From the NCBI GenBank assembly GCA_964356135.1, contig CAYHGV010000020.1, positions 1 to 35,857 on the forward strand: a DNA stretch of 35,857 bases, read 5' to 3'. This stretch comes from CAYHGV01 sp964356135. Its GTDB lineage: Bacteria; Hydrothermota; Tepidihabitantia; CAYHGV01. The notes beneath the pieces are model-generated. The model was not told the origin of the DNA. It searched no databases and saw nothing but the letters and a program-made list of their open reading frames with translations. Shown piece by piece: positions 24,201 to 32,281 of this stretch (within the stretch, counting starts at the first letter, position 1; every line of letters starts with the position of its first letter). The position numbers were made by a program, and so were the translations under genes.

Positions 24201-24235
24201 AGAATCAAGTATAGTCGAAATCGAATGGTTGTCAA
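24201..24235 (-). promoter_or_regulatory. Promoter of the transglutaminase gene, predicted leaderless
   Basis: On the minus strand, -35 TTGACA (24230-24235), a 16-base spacer and -10 TATACT (24208-24213) are followed by seven bases and ATG 24200. Transcription should begin at the start codon or a base away. No ribosome binding site is present. Confidence 0.7.
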
Positions 24236-24250
24236 ATTCAATTCTGTTAC

Positions 24251-26518
24251 CTACCGACCGACGGCGAGCAGGAAAACGATTGCCATATTCATGATCACCA
24301 GAACGATGCAGGTTTGGGCGGTGCCGAAGAGTGGCAGCAAAAAGATACTGGTCAGGAAGGCACCGACCATCCCGCCGGACAGGTCTAAACCATAGAGCAT
24401 CCCGGTCACCGGTGCGACCGGTCTGCCCGTCTTCAAATAGATATGATTGGCAAGAGGGAAAATAACCCCGATAAAGAAACCGGCGATGGCATTGAGAATC
24501 GGAAAGAGCCCGCGGGTGATTAAACCTGCCCCCACTGCTGTCGAGATTAATCGTATCGCACTGAGCACGAACGGCATCAAGCTTGCATACAATCCGCTGC
24601 CGAGCATCATCAACCCGAGTAAACGCACCGGATTGTGTATCGTTCTCGACCAACGCCCGAACCCGAATGACCCGGCAAGGATACCGGCCATAAAGGCGGC
24701 AATCACTACTCCCAGCAAATTGTAGACATACCCGAAGATCGTCTGGAAACTTAAGATTAAAACAATTTCGAGAGCCATTCCGGTCATTCCCGCTACAAAA
24801 ACCGCCACTGGCACCATCCGGGTTTTTTTTATTTTCAAAGCGGCAGCAATAACCGCGATTACAAAAAAAGCCGCCGGCAGCCAAACGAATCGTATCCGGC
24901 TCACCGACCGGAAGACCCCCTTTAGCCATTGACTGGATTGTGCACCCCAGAGGGTAAGATAGTAATACGTACTTACCGGCCTGTCATCCTGGTTGATTTT
25001 TATGGACTCGACCGCTGCCAGCTGACTTTTTATCCACGTCATCCGGGTTCGGTCAAAGCGATACGCAATATACCCCTCGTCCAGGAAATCGGTCTTGACA
25101 CCGGCAGTTTTCAACCGCTCGGTCAGCAGCAGCGGGTTTTCGCTCAAATAACTGCCATTCTGGGAACCAATCAGATACAGTTCTTCACCCGGTAGTAGTA
25201 GTACGTGGGGGAAACTACGTAGTAAGGCAAAATAGATTGAACCGTTAAACCCCCGTTTATCATCTGAAAGGTAATTCTCTCCTGAAGCCAGCTTCAAAAA
25301 TACCACGCCGTCGCTCTGGATAATAGTTCTAACTTCCCTGAAAAACTCTTCGGTGTAAAAGCGATTGGTGGTCAAGGTGGTAGGATTGCCGATGGCAACG
25401 ATTACGGCATCGAATTTCGGCCCCTGGTAACACTTAATAAAAAGTCGGCTGTCAGTATAGACGATGGTCACCCGGGGATCATGGATGGCAGCTTCGTCAC
25501 TGGTGGTAACAAAAACTTTCGTCAAATCAACCGCTAACCGGTCGAGCAGAACCCAGTAGACCCGACGAACCGGATATTTGAGCACCTCAGTCACTATCTG
25601 CGGATCGATGCCGAGTACTAAGACCTGCTGCGGAGACGGTATCTGAACCAAGGTGAAGTGCACTGCCTCTTCAGCGGGAAGCCGGAATGGATAAGAATAC
25701 ACCCACCCGCCATTCTGGAAAAACGAGTACAAATTTTCGGATTTGGTGATAGTATATCGGCCGTATTGAGAGGAGGCGGTTCGAAGAAGAGTAAACTGAT
25801 TCCAGCCGAGGAATGTCGTAAAACGCTCGATTGACTTTACCTGAACTGCGAACAGGACCAATGGTATCACCAGCAAAACGTAACCTGGTAGCCAGCGACG
25901 ATTGCCGGGCAAAGCCGCTGCCATCAGGAATAACGAAACGACGACGAGACTCATCATTATCAGCACGATCTGAAACGGTAAAAAAATATTTACCAATACA
26001 TATGCAAAGACCGCACCTCCGACCAGACCGCCCAGGGTATCGACGATATAGGTTCGGCTGATCCCTTTTGTCGAATCTCCGATCGACCGTGAATAGACGG
26101 TCGACACCAGGGCAAACTGAAATCCGTGAAGTACCCCAAACGGTAGGGTCACGAGCAGCAGCCAATAAAAGATCTGCACCACCGCTACCTCTTCCCCTGG
26201 TGCTATCCCCAGAAAAAACCTGGTTCCCCTCACGAGCACTACTAGTACCGGAATTAAAAAAAACAGAGTAATTTGGGTCAGTGACAGTGCGGTTGTCTTA
26301 TTTTTTAGCGCGGGAATAAGACGACCAAGCCCCCAGCTGCCGACTGCGGGCCATAATAACCAGAATGCTAAAAAAATTCCTAAGACCAGTTCATTATCAT
26401 GAAAAACTGAAAAAAATTCACGTAGTAACAGCGACTGAAAAACCAGCGAGTTGCAGCCGATAATGACCAGCACCGAGAGAAACCCTGCTCGGCCATTCGA
26501 CCGCTTTTCAATTGTCAT
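24251..26518 (-). CDS. Membrane protein with central spermidine-synthase-like domain
   Basis: The 755-residue protein has an N-terminal block of about six or seven transmembrane helices (about 15-215), including the family pattern Q-S-L-L-L-R-E-F-F. A soluble methyltransferase-fold domain (about 255-455) follows, then a C-terminal block of about seven helices (about 530-750). The soluble part has A-I-H-D-P-R-V-T-I-V-Y-T-D-S-R and N-R-F-Y-T-E-E-F-F, shared with membrane-fused spermidine-synthase-like proteins. The glycine-rich nucleotide loop is degenerate (V-L-V-L-G-I-D-P-Q). ATG 26518 is preferred to the TTG two codons upstream; a TCTAAT box lies eight bases before it. Substrate unknown; the degenerate loop argues against ordinary spermidine synthesis. 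Confidence 0.85.
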   Translation of the reverse strand: MTIEKRSNGRAGFLSVLVIIGCNSLVFQSLLLREFFSVFHDNELVLGIFLAFWLLWPAVGSWGLGRLIPALKNKTTALSLTQITLFFLIPVLVVLVRGTRFFLGIAPGEEVAVVQIFYWLLLVTLPFGVLHGFQFALVSTVYSRSIGDSTKGISRTYIVDTLGGLVGGAVFAYVLVNIFLPFQIVLIMMSLVVVSLFLMAAALPGNRRWLPGYVLLVIPLVLFAVQVKSIERFTTFLGWNQFTLLRTASSQYGRYTITKSENLYSFFQNGGWVYSYPFRLPAEEAVHFTLVQIPSPQQVLVLGIDPQIVTEVLKYPVRRVYWVLLDRLAVDLTKVFVTTSDEAAIHDPRVTIVYTDSRLFIKCYQGPKFDAVIVAIGNPTTLTTNRFYTEEFFREVRTIIQSDGVVFLKLASGENYLSDDKRGFNGSIYFALLRSFPHVLLLPGEELYLIGSQNGSYLSENPLLLTERLKTAGVKTDFLDEGYIAYRFDRTRMTWIKSQLAAVESIKINQDDRPVSTYYYLTLWGAQSSQWLKGVFRSVSRIRFVWLPAAFFVIAVIAAALKIKKTRMVPVAVFVAGMTGMALEIVLILSFQTIFGYVYNLLGVVIAAFMAGILAGSFGFGRWSRTIHNPVRLLGLMMLGSGLYASLMPFVLSAIRLISTAVGAGLITRGLFPILNAIAGFFIGVIFPLANHIYLKTGRPVAPVTGMLYGLDLSGGMVGAFLTSIFLLPLFGTAQTCIVLVIMNMAIVFLLAVGR

Positions 26519-26647
26519 CGTCAATCATTAGAACTTTTTAAAGCTTCGGCTGGAGTCGAACCCGCGTGCGACCCGGGACCGCCTCGATTTTATAATATGA
26601 TTGGGATGGGGTCGTGTCCGGGCGTTGGGTACGGTGGCACTCTCGGC

Positions 26648-27202
26648 TCATCCTCCGCCCGATAATGGGAACTCGTTGAGTTTTTCATACACCGGACCTT
26701 GCGGAGTGAGGGTACTTTTGAAAAGAACCAGCGATTGAATAAAAAAACTAGGGCTCGTGTAGGCAGTAGCTACTATCTTCTCGGGGTCGAATTTCATTTT
26801 TGCCCGGGCAATTGTAAGATGGGGTGAAAACTCACGAAGTTCAGACCGTAAACCGATCGGTAGTAATTCATCCTCCAGGGCTTTCTCGAGGACTCTCAGC
26901 TCATCGCTCCCCCGCTCTGCACCAATCCAGAGAACGCGCGGCGATCTCGGAGAGGGAAAACAGCCGAGATCTTTGAGAGAAAATGTAATCGGCGCAAACC
27001 GGCGAGCCAGAATCGACAGTCTCGTTTTGACAAGGGCAAGCATCGCCTGGTCGATCTCGCCTAAAAATTTCAAGGTCAGATGGAGATTATCGACTTTCAC
27101 CCATCGAACCGGATACCCTTCGCTCTCCCATTGTGCGATCAACTCGCCGATTCGTTTCCGGACTTCAAACGGAATCTCAACCGCGATGAAGCTCCGAATC
27201 AT
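26648..27202 (-). CDS. thpR: RNA 2',3'-cyclic phosphodiesterase (LigT/ThpR family)
   Basis: ThpR opens 2',3'-cyclic phosphate ends of RNA and was first found as a 2'-5' tRNA ligase. The 184-residue protein is of family length and starts I-R-S-F-I-A-V-E-I-P. It has both catalytic HxTx motifs: H-L-T-L-K-F-L-G at about 42-49 and H-L-T-I-A-R-A-K at about 130-137. ATG 27202 is used rather than the adjacent TTG. No ribosome binding site precedes it; the upstream gap holds a repeat. It follows cinA, a frequent neighbour of this family in bacteria. Confidence 0.93.
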   Translation of the reverse strand: MIRSFIAVEIPFEVRKRIGELIAQWESEGYPVRWVKVDNLHLTLKFLGEIDQAMLALVKTRLSILARRFAPITFSLKDLGCFPSPRSPRVLWIGAERGSDELRVLEKALEDELLPIGLRSELREFSPHLTIARAKMKFDPEKIVATAYTSPSFFIQSLVLFKSTLTPQGPVYEKLNEFPLSGGG

Positions 27203-27214
27203 CAAAAAAGAAAG

Positions 27215-27306
27215 CGAATTACACGAATGATAGCTAATACCACAAATACCCTCAATGAAGGTTCAACGGTTCTACTCGCAAAATTCGCTGCCATTCGCCC
27301 AATTCG
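27215..27306. repeat. Imperfect inverted repeat filling the cinA-thpR gap
   Basis: CGAATTACACGAATG (27215-27229) and CATTCGCCCAATTCG (27292-27306) are inverted copies differing at only the three central bases. Further ATTCG copies lie at 27282 and 27302. The element occupies almost all of the 107-base gap and resembles the CACGAA/TTCGTG motifs at 19586-19772. Confidence 0.45.
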
Positions 27307-27309
27307 TGA

Positions 27310-28536
27310 TTATATTTTCGGAAGAGTCCGGCGCACGAGGTCTAATGCTGCCATCACCGCCTGTTCTTTTACCATCAGCCGATTGCCGAGAAATCGATGT
27401 TCCTCGACTTCAAGAATCTTTGGTGCGGCAATACCAATATAAACCAACCCCACCGGTTTCTTTTCGCTGCCACCACCAGGACCGGCAATCCCGGAGGTCG
27501 ATAGCCCCAGGTCAGCGTGAAAGTGCTTCCGTATTCCCTGCCCCATCTCCAACGCCGACTCCTGACTGACCGCGCCCTGTTTCTTTAAGGTCTCTTCCTT
27601 TACGCCCGCGAACTCTTTTTTAATCTTATTATCATAGGCAATAATTCCTCCCAAAAAATATTCAGAACTCCCCGGGACATCGGTAATGGTATCGGCTAAC
27701 AGTCCGCCCGTACACGACTCCGCCACCGCGAGGGTTAATCCCTTCCTTCGTAATGTCTCACCCACCACCTGCTCCATATTTGTTTTATCCAGGGCATAAA
27801 CGAACGGCCGCAGCCTGGTCACGATCTCTTTGGTTGCCGTTTTTAACAGCCGGCGGCTCCTGCCGGTCGAGACCTTAATATCAACGCCGGTATGGTACGG
27901 CAGATAGCCAACCTCAATCGATTTCTTCGCTTTCAGATAGTGGGCGATTCGTTCGTAAATTTCCGATTCGGAAATATTGGTAGTTCGGATAATGCGCGCG
28001 GCGGTAAACGAATCCTGCTCAGCGCCTTCCAACATCGGCCGAACCCCGTCTTCAAAAATCCGCTCGAGCTCAATCGGCACGCCGGGCAGGAGAAATAACT
28101 GGCGACGGTCGACTTTCAGTAAAAGACCGGGAGCCATGCCAACCGGATTGTCTAAAATCAGCGCATCCTTGGGCACGAGCGCCTGCTTGGCTGAGATCGG
28201 CGGTACCGGTTTATTTTGAGATTTGAAGCGGTTCTCAATACGCTCTAAGAGGTCCTCTGCGAGAATCAACCGTTTTTTAAACATCCGGGCAACGACCCCT
28301 TTGGTGTAATCGTCCGGCGTCGGCCCTAATCCACCGGTTGTAAAAACCAGATCGGCCCGGTTCAGTGCGTCTTTAATCGCGCCTTCAATCATTGACTTAT
28401 GGTCGCCGATCTTGATAATCCGTACCACTTCCACCCCTAAGGCATTCAATCGTTGAGCCAAAAATCTGGAGTTCGTATCGGCAATATGTCCGGAGGTTAT
28501 CTCATTGCCAATGACAATAATCTCTGCTTTAGCCAT
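27310..28536 (-). CDS. cinA: CinA: nicotinamide-nucleotide amidase / competence-damage protein
   Basis: CinA hydrolyses nicotinamide mononucleotide through its C-terminal domain and ADP-ribose-type compounds through its N-terminal MoaB-like domain, recycling pyridine nucleotides. The 408-residue two-domain form is present. N-terminal motifs are I-V-I-G-N-E-I-T-S-G-H-I-A-D-T-N-S and T-G-G-L-G-P-T-P-D-D. C-terminal motifs are A-E-S-C-T-G-G-L-L-A-D, Y-D-N-K-I-K and S-G-I-A-G-P-G-G-G. ATG 28536 is chosen by the AAGGAG nine bases upstream; the frame is open 29 codons further. It lies 11 bases after pgpA. Confidence 0.95.
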   Translation of the reverse strand: MAKAEIIVIGNEITSGHIADTNSRFLAQRLNALGVEVVRIIKIGDHKSMIEGAIKDALNRADLVFTTGGLGPTPDDYTKGVVARMFKKRLILAEDLLERIENRFKSQNKPVPPISAKQALVPKDALILDNPVGMAPGLLLKVDRRQLFLLPGVPIELERIFEDGVRPMLEGAEQDSFTAARIIRTTNISESEIYERIAHYLKAKKSIEVGYLPYHTGVDIKVSTGRSRRLLKTATKEIVTRLRPFVYALDKTNMEQVVGETLRRKGLTLAVAESCTGGLLADTITDVPGSSEYFLGGIIAYDNKIKKEFAGVKEETLKKQGAVSQESALEMGQGIRKHFHADLGLSTSGIAGPGGGSEKKPVGLVYIGIAAPKILEVEEHRFLGNRLMVKEQAVMAALDLVRRTLPKI

Positions 28537-28547
28537 ACCTCTGCTCC

Positions 28548-28976
28548 TTAATGGAATGGTTTGAGTCGGAGAATGAGATTCGCCAGTACTCCCGCAAGGA
28601 CGTCGTCGAGCATCACACCCCAACCGCCTTTGAGCTTTTCAACGTTTCGCAGCAGAGGCAGCTTGACAATATCGAATAGCCGAAAGAGAATAAAACCGAT
28701 GACCAGGGCTTTGATCGTCGGTTGATTGTAAAAAAATACGACCAGCATACCGCAGATCTCATCAATCGTAATCCACCGGGGATCCTTGCCCCAGATTTTT
28801 TCCAACCCGGTCGCCAGGTAAACACCTAAGAAAAAAACGAGAATCGTGACAATCGCATAGAGAAAGAGCGAGGGATGGAGAAGCAGCACCAGCGGGATGG
28901 CTAGTAGGCTCGCAAAGGTCGCCGGCATGAATGGAATATAGCCGGTATAGAAGCCGGTCCCTAAAAGAATCTTCAA
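28548..28976 (-). CDS. pgpA: Phosphatidylglycerophosphatase A
   Basis: PgpA removes phosphate from phosphatidylglycerophosphate to yield phosphatidylglycerol. Visible motifs are G-T-G-F-Y-T-G-Y-I-P-F-M-P-A-T, I-T-I-D-E-I-C-G-M, and R-L-F-D-I-V-K ... K-G-G-W-G-V-M-L-D-D-V-L-A-G, which include the conserved acidic residues. Three or four transmembrane segments are present. TTG 28976 begins two bases after the secF stop and gives a family-like start L-K-I-L-L-G-T-G (142 residues); a start at 29015 inside secF is possible. It sits between secF and cinA. Confidence 0.9.
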   Translation of the reverse strand: MKILLGTGFYTGYIPFMPATFASLLAIPLVLLLHPSLFLYAIVTILVFFLGVYLATGLEKIWGKDPRWITIDEICGMLVVFFYNQPTIKALVIGFILFRLFDIVKLPLLRNVEKLKGGWGVMLDDVLAGVLANLILRLKPFH

Positions 28977-28978
28977 CT

Positions 28979-29896
28979 TTAACGTTTGCGCTTCTTCGGG
29001 AACCGCCGTTCCCAAAATACCACCAGCGGTGCGACGATAAAAATTGATGAAGCGGTTCCCAGAATGATGCCGATCGTTAATGCGAAGGCGAAATCCCTGA
29101 TCGCCGGCGCACCCATCACCCAGAGCAATATCGAGATAACGAGAACCGTAAATGACGTGATGATGGTTCGGGACAGGGTTTCATTAATTCCCCGATTAAC
29201 GATAAATTCGAACGGTTCTCGCCGCATTTTCCTGAGATTCTCCCGAATCCGGTCCGAAACGACAATCGAATCGTTCACATCGAATCCGATAATCGTTAAT
29301 AGCGCAGCGACAATCGGAATGGTTATTTCTTTGTTAAAAATCGAAAGAACCCCGATAACAACAAAGACATCGTAAATCAATGCTATCACCGCTCCGGTGC
29401 CAAACCGGATATCGAATCGAATCGCAACATAGATTAGAATTCCAATCCAGGCCGCGACGATTGCCAGGAGCGCCTTGGTCTGCAGTTCCTTGCCGATACG
29501 GGGTCCGACCGTCTCTTCCCTGCCTATTTCCACCGTATAGCCGGGTAAATCGGTTTTGATAATCCCTTTGACCCGTTCCGAAAAACCGCCGCCGGCGACG
29601 CCCATTAAACTTCGGGACTCAACCCGGATCATAAATTCGTAGCCTTCGCCGAACTTCTGGATCGAGGCGTTCTGTTCTCCGAGTTTGGCAAGGACGCCGC
29701 GCAGGGTTTCGGTCGTAATCGGCTTGTCAAATTTTATCTGGAGGATGGTGCCACCGGTAAAATCGACACCATACCGGGGTCCTTTGTGGACGATGAGTGA
29801 AACAACACCGGCAAGAAAGAGGACCGCATAGACAATGACGACAGAGCGAAAGATCCGGATAAAGTTAATGTTGGTTTCTTTGAATACGGTGATCAT
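28979..29896 (-). CDS. secF: Protein translocase subunit SecF
   Basis: SecF pairs with SecD to pull exported proteins across the membrane using the ion gradient. The 305-residue product has one N-terminal transmembrane helix, a periplasmic P1-like domain with R-Y-G-V-D-F-T-G-G-T-I-L-Q-I-K, then five helices. The signature G-F-D-V-N-D-S-I-V-V-S-D-R-I-R-E-N-L-R lies at about 200-220, with a basic C-terminal tail. The start overlaps the secD stop by one base (TAATG) with GAGG upstream. Confidence 0.97.
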   Translation of the reverse strand: MITVFKETNINFIRIFRSVVIVYAVLFLAGVVSLIVHKGPRYGVDFTGGTILQIKFDKPITTETLRGVLAKLGEQNASIQKFGEGYEFMIRVESRSLMGVAGGGFSERVKGIIKTDLPGYTVEIGREETVGPRIGKELQTKALLAIVAAWIGILIYVAIRFDIRFGTGAVIALIYDVFVVIGVLSIFNKEITIPIVAALLTIIGFDVNDSIVVSDRIRENLRKMRREPFEFIVNRGINETLSRTIITSFTVLVISILLWVMGAPAIRDFAFALTIGIILGTASSIFIVAPLVVFWERRFPKKRKR

Positions 29897-31422
29897 TATA
29901 TCCTCAATTTCTTGATATGAGTTCGGGCTAAAATGAAATCGAAGACCATCCGGGTAAGATAGACCGCGGTGATGACGTTGATAACGAGCCCGATGGTTAA
30001 TGTCACGGCAAAGCCCCGGATCGGTCCCGACCCTAAAATGTAGAGCGCAATCGCAGCAATAATCGTCGTCAGATTGGCATCGATAATCGTCACAAACGCC
30101 TTCGAATAGCCAATTTCGATCGCGACCCGTGGACTTTTCCCGTTCCTGATCTCCTCTCGTATCCGTTCAAAAATTAAAACATTGGCATCGACCGCCATAC
30201 CGATGGTTAAGGCGATACCGGCAATGCCCGGTAACGTAAGGGTAGCGCGGAAAGCCGCCAGGACGGCAACCAAGAAAAAAATATTGAAAAACAGAGCAAA
30301 ATCGGCTAAGAGCCCGGAAAAACTATAGTAGACGATCATAAAGAGAACAACGATAAGAGCACCGACCAGTGTCGCCGTTAGTCCTTTGCGGATTGAATCA
30401 AGCCCGAGCGATGCGCCCACCGATCGAACCTCAGCAATGACCACCGGCGCGGGCAGCGCACCCGACCGCAGGACTATCGACAGGTCTTTCGCTTTATCCG
30501 GATTGGTTTCGCCGGTCGTAATCTGCCCTTTACCATTCGGAATCCGCTCCCGGATTTGCGGGGCGGAAACGACCACATTATCAAGTACGATTGCCAATCG
30601 TTTTCCGACATTGTCACCGGTCAGGCGGGCAAAGGTCCGGGCGTCTTCTCGGCGCATGGTAAAATTCACCACCCAGGTATTGACCGAACCCGGGTCATTA
30701 CCCTGGTATTGTTCATACTGGGCATCGGTCAGCGCTTTACCGAAGAGCACGGTCTCCTTCTTTAACAGATAGAGCCGTCTGATTTTACGCCCCTGCAAAT
30801 CCTCGGCTTTCCCGAAGAGCAATTGGTCGTCGGCCGGCACCAGGCCACGCTGGGCTTGGAGCAGGCTGTCGACAATCGAATAATCTTCGTCGGCGACCGA
30901 ATATTCTTCCCGCAGTGGTTGCAGATACTGAAATAAACCGGCTTCTTCGGTCGTGTCTTTTTTCTCTGATTTGAGGCGGCTATCAATCGTTTTGAAAACA
31001 TCCTGGTAGCACGTTGGTTCGTCTAAGATTTTGAATTCGAGTAACGCGGTCTGGCCGATCAACCCTTTCGCCCGTTCCTGGTCAACGCCCGGCAGCTGGA
31101 TCAGAATCCGGTCTCCGATTTTTTGAATAATCGGTTCATACACACCGAACTGGTCAATCCGGTTTCGAATGACTTCCAACGCACGGTCGGTAGCATCTTT
31201 CGCCTCCTCTTTCGAAAGTTGGGATCTATCGACCTCCAACACCAGATGCATCCCGCCGATCAGGTCGAGCCCCAGGTGCAGCGATCGTTTATGGAGCTTG
31301 TTCTCTTGTTCGGTCGAGAGAGTTTTTTTTGCAAAGTAGAGCTGATAGGTCGGGTAGAGTGACCAGAGTGCGGCGGCGACAAAAATCACGAACAGAACAA
31401 GGACGACATTAACTTTTTTCAT
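29896..31422 (-). CDS. secD: Protein translocase subunit SecD
   Basis: SecD is the larger partner of SecF. The 508-residue protein has an N-terminal helix (about 5-24), the motif L-H-L-G-L-D-L-I-G-G-M-H-L-V-L-E-V-D (the usual D-L-Q-G-G is D-L-I-G-G here), a large periplasmic domain, and a C-terminal six-helix block. The G-M-A-V-D-A-N-V-L-I-F-E-R-I-R-E-E motif carries the Asp needed for proton or sodium coupling. ATG 31422 overlaps the pdxJ stop (ATGA) with GAGG upstream, so pdxJ-secD-secF-pgpA-cinA look like one transcript from the pdxJ promoter. Confidence 0.97.
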   Translation of the reverse strand: MKKVNVVLVLFVIFVAAALWSLYPTYQLYFAKKTLSTEQENKLHKRSLHLGLDLIGGMHLVLEVDRSQLSKEEAKDATDRALEVIRNRIDQFGVYEPIIQKIGDRILIQLPGVDQERAKGLIGQTALLEFKILDEPTCYQDVFKTIDSRLKSEKKDTTEEAGLFQYLQPLREEYSVADEDYSIVDSLLQAQRGLVPADDQLLFGKAEDLQGRKIRRLYLLKKETVLFGKALTDAQYEQYQGNDPGSVNTWVVNFTMRREDARTFARLTGDNVGKRLAIVLDNVVVSAPQIRERIPNGKGQITTGETNPDKAKDLSIVLRSGALPAPVVIAEVRSVGASLGLDSIRKGLTATLVGALIVVLFMIVYYSFSGLLADFALFFNIFFLVAVLAAFRATLTLPGIAGIALTIGMAVDANVLIFERIREEIRNGKSPRVAIEIGYSKAFVTIIDANLTTIIAAIALYILGSGPIRGFAVTLTIGLVINVITAVYLTRMVFDFILARTHIKKLRI

Positions 31423-32138
31423 GATGACCTCTCGATTAAATGTTTCATTTCGGTGACCGCCCGTTCTAATCCGACATACAGCCCCCGGGCGACAATACTG
31501 AATCCGATGCTGAAACCGACAATCTCCGGAATCCCGAGAATCGGCTTGATGTTTTTGTAGTCAAGACCGTGGCCGGCATGAACCGCTAAACCGGCGCGGT
31601 CTGCCACTTTCGCCGCCTGGGCCAGCTGCTCGAGAATCTCGGTCTGGTGTGCCGGTTGTTTCACATACTGGTTGGTATTGAGCTCGATCAGGTCGGCACC
31701 AAGATTTTTCGCGGCTTCAATCTGTTTGGGGTCGGCTTCAATAAAAACACTGACTTTGATTCCCGCCTTTCGAATACCATCGGTAATCGGCTTAACCTTT
31801 GCAAGGTTGGTTTTTAAATCTAATCCGCCTTCGGTCGTCACCTCACCCGGTGACTCCGGCACAATCGAGACGATATCCGGTTTCAAACCTAAAGCAATAT
31901 TTTTCATCTCGTCGGTTGCCGCCATCTCCAAATTCAACTCGCCTTTGATGGTCTGGCGCAGGAGTACGAGATCCCGCTCCTGGATATGACGCCGGTCGCT
32001 CCGGAGATGAACCGTAATCCCGTCCGCGCCCCCTAATTCACAGAGCACGGCAGCCCCAACCGGATCCGGAAACAATTCTTTGCGTGCCTGCCGTAAAGTT
32101 GCAATGTGATCGACATTGACTGAAAGTACTCTCGCCAT
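31419..32138 (-). CDS. pdxJ: Pyridoxine 5'-phosphate synthase
   Basis: PdxJ condenses 3-amino-2-oxopropyl phosphate with 1-deoxyxylulose 5-phosphate to give pyridoxine phosphate, the last ring-forming step of DXP-dependent vitamin B6 synthesis. The 239-residue TIM-barrel protein shows S-V-N-V-D-H-I-A-T-L-R-Q-A-R, D-G-I-T-V-H-L-R-S-D-R-R-H-I, N-L-E-M-A and H-A-G-H-G-L-D-Y. ATG 32138 matches the family N-terminus and lies eight bases after a promoter -10 box; an extension to 32174 would run through that promoter. It leads an operon with the Sec genes. Confidence 0.95.
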   Translation of the reverse strand: MARVLSVNVDHIATLRQARKELFPDPVGAAVLCELGGADGITVHLRSDRRHIQERDLVLLRQTIKGELNLEMAATDEMKNIALGLKPDIVSIVPESPGEVTTEGGLDLKTNLAKVKPITDGIRKAGIKVSVFIEADPKQIEAAKNLGADLIELNTNQYVKQPAHQTEILEQLAQAAKVADRAGLAVHAGHGLDYKNIKPILGIPEIVGFSIGFSIVARGLYVGLERAVTEMKHLIERSS

Positions 32139-32174
32139 CAATACCGATAATACAATAACCAACAGTACTGTCAA
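32139..32174 (-). promoter_or_regulatory. Promoter of pdxJ-secDF operon, predicted leaderless
   Basis: On the minus strand, a perfect -35 TTGACA (32169-32174), a 16-base spacer and -10 TATTAT (32147-32152) are followed by eight bases and ATG 32138. No ribosome binding site fits between. The geometry matches the rplM promoter. Confidence 0.75.
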
Positions 32175-32281
32175 GAGAGATTTATGAAACTCTACACATG
32201 GAGATTGACATTCGAATTTTCTGATTTATTACAAGAACCAATGAAAAAGCTACCGGACCTATCCGTGAGCCCTACGACACT

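Noticed and set aside
24201..24929. Long N-terminal extension of the transglutaminase frame
   Set aside because: It is antisense-free but out of frame with the membrane-protein gene on the same strand, is Arg/Cys/Gly-rich, and would run through the promoter at 24201-24235. The signal peptide at ATG 24200 marks the true start.
26545..26580. tRNA-like T-arm on the minus strand (GGGTTCGACTCC)
   Set aside because: Only a T-loop-like piece with a 4/5 stem is present. No anticodon or D-arm of a full tRNA could be folded around it.
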